From: Actinobacteria bacterium 13_2_20CM_68_14
Lineage (GTDB): Bacteria > Actinomycetota > Thermoleophilia > Gaiellales > Gaiellaceae
Direction: 5' to 3'
Length of the DNA stretch: 8,703 nucleotides
Assembly (NCBI GenBank): GCA_001914705.1
Contig: MNDB01000086.1
Location: 1 to 8,703, forward strand
The notes under the pieces are model-generated. The model searched no databases and was not told the origin of the DNA. It saw nothing but the letters and a program-made list of their open reading frames with translations. This document shows, piece by piece, positions 1-5,470 of the stretch. Positions within the stretch are counted from its first letter, which is position 1; the number at the start of each line of letters is the position of its first letter. The position numbers were made by a program, and so were the translations under genes.

Positions 1-136
1 CCGGGTGGTGGCAGGTCCACCCGCCACCCGCGGTGAGCGTATCGCCGAAAACCGCACGTGTCTGGCGCGCGCCTGTGACGATTCTGCGCCGTTGCTGGTG
101 GCCGCAGCCGCTCATCACTGGCGTAGGCTTTCGACC
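1..136. other. 5' flank with no assignable gene; weak hairpin
   Basis: No convincing protein is seen here. One forward frame reaches a TGA at 34-36 and could be the last codons of an upstream gene (ribD would be the expected neighbour), but the few residues visible are not recognisable. The frame continuous with ribE is open back to the window edge, but its translation lacks any family similarity. An imperfect GC-rich hairpin can be drawn with arms at 7-15 and 20-28 (GGTGGC/GCCACC plus GG/CC around one mismatch), and it might end an upstream transcript. There is no T-tract. I looked for the paired GGTGA-containing segments of an FMN riboswitch and do not see them in the visible part. Confidence 0.3.
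124..129 (+). promoter_or_regulatory. Putative -10 box of a leaderless ribE transcript
   Basis: The hexamer TAGGCT fits the TANNNT pattern of actinobacterial -10 elements. Its last base is followed by 7 nt and then the ATG at 137, so transcription would begin at or next to the start codon. No clear -35 element is seen, and no Shine-Dalgarno sequence precedes this ATG. The call rests on spacing and on the similar arrangement at three other genes in the window. Confidence 0.4.
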
Positions 137-691
137 ATGTTCACCGGCATCGTTCGCGAGCGCGCAAAGGTCGCATCGTTCGAGCGCGGCCGGCTCGTGG
201 TCGAGAGCTCGCTCGACCCGACCGTCGGAGACTCAGTCGCCGTCGACGGCGTCTGTCTGACGGTTGCCGAGCGCACCAACGGCTCGCTCGCGTTCGACGT
301 GATGCCGGAGACGCTCCGGCGCGCCAAGCCCTTCGGAGCCGAGGTCAATCTCGAGACCGCGCTTCGAGCGGGCGACCCGCTCGGCGGCCATTACGTTCAG
401 GGCCACGTCGACGGCGTCGGCCGCGTCCGCTCGATCGAGCCCGAGGGCGACAGCCGCCGGGTCGCGATCGAGGCGCCACCCGACGTGCTCCGCTACTGCG
501 TCGAGAAGGGCTCGATCACCGTCGACGGCGTCTCGCTGACGATCGCTGCGCTGAGCGAGGACGCCTTCGAGGTCGCGTTGGTTCACCACACGCTCGAGGC
601 GACGACGCTCGGCTCGCTGAAGCCGGGCGACAGGGTCAATCTCGAGGTCGACGTCCTCGCCAAGTACGTCGAGCGCCTCGCCGCACGGTGA
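137..691 (+). CDS. ribE: Riboflavin synthase, alpha subunit type
   Basis: This enzyme dismutates two molecules of 6,7-dimethyl-8-ribityllumazine to riboflavin and a pyrimidinedione, the last step of riboflavin synthesis, in the cytosol. The 184-residue product starts with the family signature MFTGIV, which fixes the start at ATG 137; the reading frame is open further upstream but those residues have no family match. Two homologous barrel halves are visible. The N-terminal half has GDSVAVDGVCLTV at residues 31-43, and the C-terminal half has GSITVDGVSLTIA at 125-137. The GGHYVQGHVDG linker motif lies at 83-93 and VDVLAKYVERL at 171-181. The length is slightly below the usual ~200-215. The stop overlaps the next gene's GTG (GTGA, 688-691), so the two are probably translationally coupled. 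Some annotations use ribC for this gene. Confidence 0.95.
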   Translation: MFTGIVRERAKVASFERGRLVVESSLDPTVGDSVAVDGVCLTVAERTNGSLAFDVMPETLRRAKPFGAEVNLETALRAGDPLGGHYVQGHVDGVGRVRSIEPEGDSRRVAIEAPPDVLRYCVEKGSITVDGVSLTIAALSEDAFEVALVHHTLEATTLGSLKPGDRVNLEVDVLAKYVERLAAR

Positions 692-1092
692 GGCTCGAGC
701 CGCTCTACCGCGTCGAGTTTTCCTACCCGGAGCATTACGACATCGGTGGCCCTGACGTCGGCGGCGTCTTCCTGGCCGAAGGCCGCTGCGAAGGTTTCGT
801 GAGCGGTCGCTTCCGGGGCCTCAATCACCCGCGACTGCGGCCCGATGACGTCTATCTGCCCAACTTCCAAGGCGTGATCGAGACGGACGACGGCGCGAGG
901 ATCGCCTTCGACTACCGCGGCTACGGCCGCGCCCGAGACTACGGGCGAGAGGTCGTCGGCACGGCATTCCACTCGACCGGAGACGAGCGATATGCGCGCC
1001 TCAACGACGCCGTCGCCGTCCTGAGCGGCGAGGGTCGCGACCGCCAGATCAGACTCGAGGTCGCGGAACTCGTCTGGGAGTCACTCGGCTGA
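688..1092 (+). CDS. DUF3237-like small protein in the riboflavin operon
   Basis: A 134-residue protein starting at GTG 688, which overlaps the ribE stop by 4 nt. No catalytic signature is recognised. The pattern EGFVSGRFRGLNHPRL (35-50), then LPNFQGVIETDDGARIAFDYRGYG (57-80), resembles the DUF3237 family: small beta-barrel proteins with a GR.G motif followed by a conserved TDDGA segment. That family has no well-established function that I can apply here. There is no signal peptide or membrane segment, so a cytosolic protein is likely. Third codon positions are strongly G/C, supporting real coding. Its placement between ribE and ribBA with tight coupling suggests a link to riboflavin or flavin metabolism, but that is inference from context. 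The family call was made by eye and could be wrong. Confidence 0.7.
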   Translation: MRLEPLYRVEFSYPEHYDIGGPDVGGVFLAEGRCEGFVSGRFRGLNHPRLRPDDVYLPNFQGVIETDDGARIAFDYRGYGRARDYGREVVGTAFHSTGDERYARLNDAVAVLSGEGRDRQIRLEVAELVWESLG

Positions 1093-1099
1093 CCCGCGG

Positions 1100-1105
1100 T
1101 ACGAT
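1100..1105 (+). promoter_or_regulatory. Putative -10 box of a leaderless ribBA transcript
   Basis: TACGAT is a close match to the actinobacterial -10 consensus. It lies in the 20-nt gap between the preceding stop codon and ribBA, and exactly 7 nt separate it from the ATG at 1113. This predicts an internal operon promoter with the start codon at or near +1. No Shine-Dalgarno sequence is seen between it and the ATG. The -35 region has no good consensus match. Confidence 0.5.
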
Positions 1106-1112
1106 CCAGCGG

Positions 1113-2372
1113 ATGGCAACCGAGCTAGAAAAGCAGACGCCTTTCGCGACCGTCGAGGAGGCGATCGAGGACATCCGCGAAGGCAAGTTCGTGGTCGTCG
1201 TCGACGCTGCCGACCGCGAGAACGAGGGCGATCTGACGATCGCGGCCCAGTTCGCGACTCCGGAGGCGATCAACTTCATGGCCACGCACGGTCGCGGCCT
1301 GATCTGCCTCTGTCTGACCGAGCAGCGCTGCGACGAGCTCGGCCTGCAGCCGATGACCGAACGCAACGAGACGCCCTTCGGGACCGCCTTCACGGTCTCG
1401 ATCGAGGCCCGCGAGGGGATCGCCACCGGCATCTCAGCGCACGATCGTTCACGCACCGTTCAGGTCGCGATCGACTCCAGCAAGGGCGCCGACGACCTCG
1501 TCCGCCCGGGGCACATCTTCCCGCTCCGCGCGCGCGATGGGGGCGTCCTTCAGCGTGGTGGCCAGACGGAGGCATCCGTCGATCTCGCCCGGCTCGCCGG
1601 CATGATCCCGGCTGGCGTCGTCTGCGAGATCATGAACGAGGACGGGACGATGGCCCGCGTCGACGACCTGATCCCGTACTGCGAGCGACATGGGCTGAAG
1701 CTGATCACGGTCGCCGACCTGATCGAGTACCGCCGCCGGCACGAGAAGCTGGTCGAGCGGACGACGGCCGTCCGGCTGCCGACCGCCTACGGAGAGTTCA
1801 CCGCGGTCGCCTTCCGGGAGACCTTGACGGGCAAGCACCACGTCGCACTCGTCAAGGGCGACGTCGACGGAGCCGAGGACGTGCTGGTCCGCGTCCACTC
1901 GGAATGCTTGACCGGTGACGTCTTCCACTCGCTTCGCTGCGACTGCGGCGAGCAGCTCGAGCAGGCGCTGGTGCAGATCGCAAGCGAGGAGCGCGGCGTC
2001 CTGCTCTACATGGCTCAGGAAGGCCGCGGAATCGGTCTGCTCAACAAGCTGAAGGCCTATGAGCTCCAGGAAAACGGCCTCGACACCGTCGAGGCGAACC
2101 TCGAGCTCGGCTTCCCCGCCGATGCACGGGACTGGGGGATCGGCAACCAGATCCTCGCCGACCTGGGCCTGTCGACGATCCGGATCCTGACGAACAACCC
2201 GAAGAAGATCAGCGGGCTGGAGGGCTACGGCCTGACGGTCGTGGAGCAGGTGCCGATCGAGGTGCCGCCCAACGCCGAGAACCGTCGCTACCTCGTGGCC
2301 AAGCGGGACAAGCTTGCGCACAAGCTGCACCACCAGGATCTCCGCTTCGACGAACTGGGGCCAGAAGAGTGA
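1113..2372 (+). CDS. ribBA: Bifunctional DHBP synthase / GTP cyclohydrolase II
   Basis: This protein feeds both branches of riboflavin synthesis. It converts ribulose 5-phosphate to 3,4-dihydroxy-2-butanone 4-phosphate, and GTP to 2,5-diamino-6-ribosylamino-pyrimidinone 5'-phosphate. The 419 residues match the usual length of the fusion. The RibB half (about 10-205) shows the acidic ENEGD (36-40), HGRGL (59-63), GISAHDRSRT (106-115) and RPGHIFPLRARDGG (131-144). The RibA half (about 215-405) shows VHSECLTGDVFHSLRCDCGEQL (261-282); C265, C276 and C278 have the spacing of the zinc ligands of GTP cyclohydrolase II. It also has AQEGRGIGLLNKLKAYELQ (301-319) and LTNNPKK (359-365). Both halves look catalytically intact. 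ATG 1113 is supported by the typical N-terminus and a -10-like box 7 nt upstream. The stop overlaps the ribH GTG by 4 nt. Confidence 0.97.
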   Translation: MATELEKQTPFATVEEAIEDIREGKFVVVVDAADRENEGDLTIAAQFATPEAINFMATHGRGLICLCLTEQRCDELGLQPMTERNETPFGTAFTVSIEAREGIATGISAHDRSRTVQVAIDSSKGADDLVRPGHIFPLRARDGGVLQRGGQTEASVDLARLAGMIPAGVVCEIMNEDGTMARVDDLIPYCERHGLKLITVADLIEYRRRHEKLVERTTAVRLPTAYGEFTAVAFRETLTGKHHVALVKGDVDGAEDVLVRVHSECLTGDVFHSLRCDCGEQLEQALVQIASEERGVLLYMAQEGRGIGLLNKLKAYELQENGLDTVEANLELGFPADARDWGIGNQILADLGLSTIRILTNNPKKISGLEGYGLTVVEQVPIEVPPNAENRRYLVAKRDKLAHKLHHQDLRFDELGPEE

Positions 2373-3094
2373 CCGAAGAACACTGGCCCGGCGAGGACCG
2401 GATCTCGGCCACGGAAGAGGATGACTTGGGAACGGAGGCCGAGGCCGAGGCCGACGGCCAGCCGGCTCCGCCGGAAGAGCAACTCGAGGCCGAAGAGGCC
2501 GAAGACGCAGAACAGAGGCGCGACGGCGATACGCCCGCGCCCGACGACGAGCCGCCCGCCGAGGAGGACGAGCTCCCACGCCTGCACGGACCCGGCCATG
2601 CCCCCGGTCAGCTCTCGGTCCCGGACGGCTACGGCACCCTCACCGGCTCCTCGGACGGCGCCCGCCGCTCCGTTGCGGTCGTCGTCAGCCGCTTCAACGG
2701 CGAGGTGACGAACAAGCTGCTCGAGAGTGCGCTCGAGGAGCTCGAGCTCGCTGGTGTGGCCCGCGACGCCGTCACGGTCGTCCAGGTTCCCGGAGCCTTC
2801 GAGCTGCCGCTCGGCGCAATGGCGCTCGCGAAGACGCGCCGATACGCCTGCATCGTCGCGCTCGGCTGCGTAATCAGGGGCGAGACGCCGCACTTCGACT
2901 ACGTCGCCGGCGAGGCGGCGAGCGGCCTGCAACTCGCTGCGCTCGAGACCGGAGTCCCGGTCTCGTTCGGCGTGCTGACGCTCGAATCGGCCGACCAAGC
3001 CGACGAGCGCGTGGCCAAGGGCGCCGAGGCGGTTCGCACCGCGCTCGAGATGGCGGACCTGTTCTCGCAGTTGCGCGCGAGCGCTACGGCTTAG
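2369..3094 (+). CDS. ribH: 6,7-dimethyl-8-ribityllumazine synthase with long acidic N-terminal extension
   Basis: Lumazine synthase condenses the RibA-branch pyrimidine with DHBP, the penultimate step of riboflavin synthesis; family members form pentamers or 60-mer shells. The core covers about residues 81-241: SRFN (107-110), VPGAFELP (140-147), GCVIRGETPHFDYV (166-179, H175 the likely catalytic His) and FGVLTLESADQADER (200-214). At 241 residues it is far longer than the usual ~155, because residues 1 to about 80-95 form an extension rich in Glu, Asp, Ala and Pro with no recognisable fold. No ATG or GTG in frame lies near the core (only TTG at 2426, still far upstream), and codon bias stays G/C-rich at third positions, so the extension is probably translated. 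The segment after R214 (VAKGAEAVRTALEM) is about 4-5 residues shorter than the usual ERAGTK.GNKG region. GTG 2369 overlaps the ribBA stop. Confidence 0.93.
   Translation: MTEEHWPGEDRISATEEDDLGTEAEAEADGQPAPPEEQLEAEEAEDAEQRRDGDTPAPDDEPPAEEDELPRLHGPGHAPGQLSVPDGYGTLTGSSDGARRSVAVVVSRFNGEVTNKLLESALEELELAGVARDAVTVVQVPGAFELPLGAMALAKTRRYACIVALGCVIRGETPHFDYVAGEAASGLQLAALETGVPVSFGVLTLESADQADERVAKGAEAVRTALEMADLFSQLRASATA
2435..2452 (+). repeat. Three tandem GAGGCC hexamers inside ribH
   Basis: Three direct copies of GAGGCC encode Glu-Ala repeats in the acidic extension of lumazine synthase. They lie in a wider Glu/Ala-rich stretch (to about 2515) with further GAGGCC and GAAGAGGCC units. Such repeats can arise by replication slippage, which may explain how the low-complexity tail grew. 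Confidence 0.6.
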
Positions 3095-3103
3095 TCGCTC
3101 AGC

Positions 3104-3109
3104 TACACT
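3104..3109 (+). promoter_or_regulatory. Putative -10 box of a leaderless rpmB transcript
   Basis: TACACT, a good TANNNT match, sits in the 23-nt gap between ribH and rpmB, with 8 nt between it and the GTG at 3118. No Shine-Dalgarno sequence precedes the GTG. A promoter here would separate ribosomal protein expression from the riboflavin operon. No -35 consensus is evident. Confidence 0.45.
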
Positions 3110-3117
3110 GCCGCGCC

Positions 3118-3309
3118 GTGTCCAAGGTCTGCGCAGTCTGTGGGAAGAAGCCCGGTTTCGGCAACAACCGGAGCCACTCGATGGTGGCCACGAAGCGCCG
3201 CTTCAACCCGAACCTGCAGCGCGTCCGGGTGCTCCTGGACGGCAAGGCGACGCGCGCTTACGTTTGTGCGCGATGTCTCAAGGGCAACAAGATCCAGAAA
3301 GCCGTCTAG
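3118..3309 (+). CDS. rpmB: 50S ribosomal protein L28 (zinc-ribbon, C+ form)
   Basis: A component of the large ribosomal subunit. The 63-residue protein has the family pattern: CAVCGKKPGFGNNRSHS (5-21), RRFNPNLQ (27-34) and a YVCARCLKG C-terminal segment (48-56). Two CxxC pairs (C5/C8 and C50/C53) make this the zinc-binding C+ version of L28; actinobacteria often also encode a zinc-free C- paralog induced under zinc starvation, but none is visible here. The start is GTG 3118, supported by the start of the L28 homology and by the TACACT box 8 nt upstream. It stands first in an rpmB-asp23-fakA gene order also found in Firmicutes. The next gene begins 35 nt downstream. Confidence 0.95.
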   Translation: MSKVCAVCGKKPGFGNNRSHSMVATKRRFNPNLQRVRVLLDGKATRAYVCARCLKGNKIQKAV

Positions 3310-3344
3310 CAACTTCTCAAGCCGCGTTCCACGTCTAAAGAACG

Positions 3345-3707
3345 ATGGAGCGGGCTGAGCCACAGCTTTCCTCGTCGCTCGGCCGGATCACGATCTCGAC
3401 CGGCGCGATCGGCCAGATCGTCTCGCAGACGGCGTCCCGCTGCTACGGCGTCGTCGAGATCGGCGGCGGCGCCAGGGCAAAGGTCGGGCGACTGCTACCG
3501 CGTAGCCGGGGCGTGCACGGGATCTCCGTCTCCGGCGACGGCGATTCGGTCTCGCTCGACCTCCACGTCGTCGTCGAGCATGGCCTCAACCTCGCCGAGG
3601 TGGCGGCGACGATCCGCTCCCAGGTTCAGTACGAGGTCGAGCGGCTGACCGGCCTGCGCGTGGCGGCGGTGGACGTTCATATCCTGGACGTCCGGCAGTC
3701 GGCGTGA
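3345..3707 (+). CDS. Asp23/Gls24 family protein (YloU-like)
   Basis: A 120-residue member of the Asp23/Gls24 (DUF322) family, close in layout to Bacillus YloU. Visible family features are GRITISTGAIGQIVSQTASRCYGVVEIG (13-40), a beta-strand pair with SVSLDLHVVVEHGLNLAEVAATI (68-90), and the terminal VAAVDVHILDVR (106-117). In Firmicutes the gene lies directly upstream of yloV/fakA; Asp23 itself is linked to the cell envelope and to membrane-associated assemblies, but the role of YloU-type proteins is not settled. No signal peptide or membrane segment is seen. The start is ATG 3345, with only a weak purine run (AAAGAA) before it. It probably shares a transcript with rpmB. After its stop comes a cluster of inverted repeats rather than an immediate junction with fakA. 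Confidence 0.88.
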   Translation: MERAEPQLSSSLGRITISTGAIGQIVSQTASRCYGVVEIGGGARAKVGRLLPRSRGVHGISVSGDGDSVSLDLHVVVEHGLNLAEVAATIRSQVQYEVERLTGLRVAAVDVHILDVRQSA

Positions 3708-3727
3708 GCCGACTGGTGGAGGGGGTT

Positions 3728-3751
3728 AGGGGGAACCGGGAGGTTCCCCCT
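3728..3751 (+). terminator. Perfect inverted repeat 1, terminator-like hairpin
   Basis: Ten-bp arms AGGGGGAACC (3728-3737) and GGTTCCCCCT (3742-3751) surround a 4-nt GGGA loop, starting 20 nt after the Asp23-gene stop. The position and stability fit a transcription terminator or a processing site. No T-tract follows, so an intrinsic terminator of the classic type is not proven; GC-rich actinobacteria often have such T-less hairpins. The arm core is shared with inverted repeat 3. Confidence 0.5.
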
Positions 3752-3759
3752 CGAGCAAT

Positions 3760-3779
3760 CCTCGGCACGCGTGCCGAGG
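3760..3779. repeat. Perfect 20-bp palindrome (inverted repeat 2)
   Basis: CCTCGGCACG followed directly by its exact reverse complement CGTGCCGAGG gives a perfect dyad with no spacer. As DNA it is shaped like an operator for a dimeric regulator. As RNA it would fold into a stem of about 8 bp with a tetraloop at the centre. It lies 8 nt after hairpin 1 and 24 nt before hairpin 3. Confidence 0.6.
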
Positions 3780-3803
3780 CGGACCCAGGAAAAGAAGGGG
3801 GCT

Positions 3804-3830
3804 CGTGGGGGAAACATGGTTTCCCCCACG
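3804..3830. repeat. Perfect inverted repeat 3 upstream of the fakA ribosome-binding site
   Basis: Twelve-bp arms CGTGGGGGAAAC (3804-3815) and GTTTCCCCCACG (3819-3830) enclose a 3-nt ATG loop. A further GGCTCG/CGAGCC pairing (3800-3805 with 3835-3840) could extend or compete with the base of the stem. The structure ends right before the Shine-Dalgarno region at 3841. It shares the GGGGGAA / TTCCCCC arm core with inverted repeat 1. It may act as a terminator, an RNA-stability element, a translation-control hairpin or a copy of a dispersed palindromic repeat; the sequence alone does not decide. Confidence 0.6.
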
Positions 3831-3840
3831 CGACCGAGCC

Positions 3841-3850
3841 GGAGGCGAGG
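3841..3850 (+). promoter_or_regulatory. Strong Shine-Dalgarno region of fakA
   Basis: GGAGGCGAGG, followed by another GAG, lies about 8-11 nt before GTG 3862. It is the only strong ribosome-binding site seen before any gene in this window. It supports GTG 3862 as the start in place of the upstream in-frame GTG at 3805, which sits inside a hairpin stem. Confidence 0.7.
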
Positions 3851-3861
3851 GAGCAGTCAGC

Positions 3862-5442
3862 GTGAGCCCGCGCGATCAAGCTATTCGGCTTGTACGCGGT
3901 GCCGTCGCCGCACTCGAGCGAAGCCGGTCTCGCATCGACGACCTCAACGTCTATCCGGTCCCCGACGGCGACACCGGCACGAACCTGGCGCTGACCGCGC
4001 GGGCTGTGCTCGAGGACCTCGAAGGCTCGACGGCGGACGACAGCGCGACCGTCGCGCGCGAAGCCACGCGTGCCGCCTTGATGGGCGCACGCGGCAACTC
4101 CGGCGTCATCCTCTCGCAGATCGTCCGCGGGATCGGTGAGTCTCTTGCCGCGGAGGAGTCGATTGACGGCCCGGCGGTAGCGCGAGTGTTACGAGCTGGC
4201 TCGGACGCGGCGTACAGAGCGGTTCGCAAGCCCGTCGAGGGCACGATGCTGACCGCGATCCGCGCGCTCGCCGAGGCCGCCGAGGCAGAGCAGTCGCGGC
4301 CGGTCGGCGAGCTGCTCGAGCTCCTGGTCGCCAAGGGCGAGGAAGCCGTCGCCCGCACCCAGGAGCAGCTCGACGTCCTGCGCGAGGCGGGCGTCGTCGA
4401 CGCCGGCGCCGCCGGCCTCGTCGAGCTCCTGCGCGGAATCGCCTCCGTCGTCGCCGGACAGCCGCTGCCCGACGAGCCGCCGGTGGAGCGAGCATCCGTC
4501 GAGGCCGCGCACCAGGAGCTCTCGCGGTTTCGCTACTGCACGACGTTCGTGATCGAGGGAGACCTTGACCCAGACGCGCTCGAGGCCGAGTACGAACAAC
4601 TCGGAGATTCCCTCCTCGTGGTCGGAGACGAACACGCCCTGAAGATTCACGTCCACACGGACGATCCCGGCGCGGCGCTCGCGATCGGCACGCACGTCGG
4701 CGCGATCGAGAACGTCGAGATCGCGGACATGCACAGGCAGACTCAGGCGCGGGAGCGCCGGCTGCTGGCGGCTGTGCCCGACCCGCCACCTGCCGCGGCT
4801 GGCGTCGTCGCCGTGGTGGCCGGCACCGGCAACCGCCGCTTGTTCGAGAGCCTCGGCGCGACCCAGATCGTCGAGGGCGGGCAGACGATGAACCCCTCCG
4901 CCGCCGAGCTCCTTGCGGCCGTCGAGGCGACGAAGGCACCCGAGGCGCTCCTGCTGCCGAACAACCCCAACATCGTGCTCGTCTCCGAACAGGCCGTGTC
5001 ACTCGCCGCCAAGCCGGCGCGCGTCGTTCCCACGACTTCCATCCAGGCGGGCCTGGCGGCGCTGGTGGCCTTCAACCCCGAGCAGTCGGCCGAGGAGAAC
5101 GAGGCCGCCATGGTCGAGGCGGCGGCGCGCGTGGCAACGGGTGCCGTGACGACAGCCTCTCGGGACGTCCAGCTGAACGGCCGTGCAGTCGGGGTGGGCC
5201 AGTACGTCGGCCTGCTGGAAGACGAGCCGGTAGCGGGCGGCGCCGAGTTCGAGCCCGTGGCGAGGGCGATCATCGACCGCTTGCTGGCCGAACCGCGGGA
5301 GGTCGTGACGCTGCTGACCGGGGAGGAAGAACCGGATCTCTCACGGCTGCTCGCGGAGCTCGAGCAGTCGAACCCGGAGCTCGAAATCGAGGTCCACGAA
5401 GGCGGCCAGCCGCACTACCCGCTGCTCGTCTCCGCCGAGTAG
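3862..5442 (+). CDS. fakA: DhaL-domain fatty acid kinase catalytic subunit (YloV/FakA-like)
   Basis: FakA phosphorylates fatty acids held by a FakB (DegV-family) partner, giving acyl-phosphate for phospholipid synthesis. From GTG 3862 the protein has 526 residues, near the usual ~550. The N-terminal DhaL kinase domain (about 1-200) has NVYPVPDGDTGTN (29-41), with D35 and D37 likely metal/ATP-binding, and GARGNSGVILSQIVRG (75-90). The middle domain has FRYCTTF (C226) and LKIHVHTDDPG (H263, H265), conserved in YloV proteins. The C-terminal DegV-like domain has EGGQTMNPS (338-346) and LLPNNPNI (364-371). An in-frame GTG at 3805 would add 19 residues encoded by the hairpin and lacks homology. In Firmicutes the same gene follows yloU. 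A DegV/FakB gene follows two genes downstream, supporting the kinase role. Whether fatty acid is the substrate here is inferred from the family. Confidence 0.9.
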   Translation: MSPRDQAIRLVRGAVAALERSRSRIDDLNVYPVPDGDTGTNLALTARAVLEDLEGSTADDSATVAREATRAALMGARGNSGVILSQIVRGIGESLAAEESIDGPAVARVLRAGSDAAYRAVRKPVEGTMLTAIRALAEAAEAEQSRPVGELLELLVAKGEEAVARTQEQLDVLREAGVVDAGAAGLVELLRGIASVVAGQPLPDEPPVERASVEAAHQELSRFRYCTTFVIEGDLDPDALEAEYEQLGDSLLVVGDEHALKIHVHTDDPGAALAIGTHVGAIENVEIADMHRQTQARERRLLAAVPDPPPAAAGVVAVVAGTGNRRLFESLGATQIVEGGQTMNPSAAELLAAVEATKAPEALLLPNNPNIVLVSEQAVSLAAKPARVVPTTSIQAGLAALVAFNPEQSAEENEAAMVEAAARVATGAVTTASRDVQLNGRAVGVGQYVGLLEDEPVAGGAEFEPVARAIIDRLLAEPREVVTLLTGEEEPDLSRLLAELEQSNPELEIEVHEGGQPHYPLLVSAE

Positions 5443-5458
5443 CAGCAGGCCCGATCGC

Positions 5459-5464
5459 TACATT
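5459..5464 (+). promoter_or_regulatory. Putative -10 box of a leaderless response-regulator transcript
   Basis: TACATT (preceded by GC) is a good TANNNT match in the 28-nt gap after fakA, with 6 nt between it and GTG 5471. No Shine-Dalgarno sequence precedes the GTG. It would give the receiver gene, degV and recG their own promoter. No clear -35 element is seen. Confidence 0.45.
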
Positions 5465-5470
5465 CGACCA

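Noticed and set aside
5..136. Upstream extension of ribE by 44 codons
   Set aside because: The family signature MFTGIV starts at ATG 137, the extra residues have no resemblance to riboflavin synthase, and a -10-like box falls inside this stretch.
1..136. FMN riboswitch ahead of the riboflavin genes
   Set aside because: A GGTGAG at 32-37 drew attention, but the paired conserved segments and multi-helix layout of the RFN element are not visible. An element further upstream cannot be excluded because the window begins here.
1449..2579. Minus-strand open frame of 376 codons opposite ribBA and ribH
   Set aside because: Its composition and lack of motifs match an antisense shadow of ribBA. No start signal or conserved domain is seen.
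2369..2650. Acidic RibH extension as a separate small gene joined to ribH by a sequencing error
   Set aside because: The frame is continuous, codon bias is constant, no stop or in-frame ATG/GTG start lies near the junction, and the GTGA overlap with ribBA is a typical coupled start.
3805..3861. Earlier fakA start at GTG 3805
   Set aside because: It would start inside a perfect hairpin stem and encode 19 non-conserved residues. GTG 3862 has a strong Shine-Dalgarno sequence and directly precedes the homologous region.
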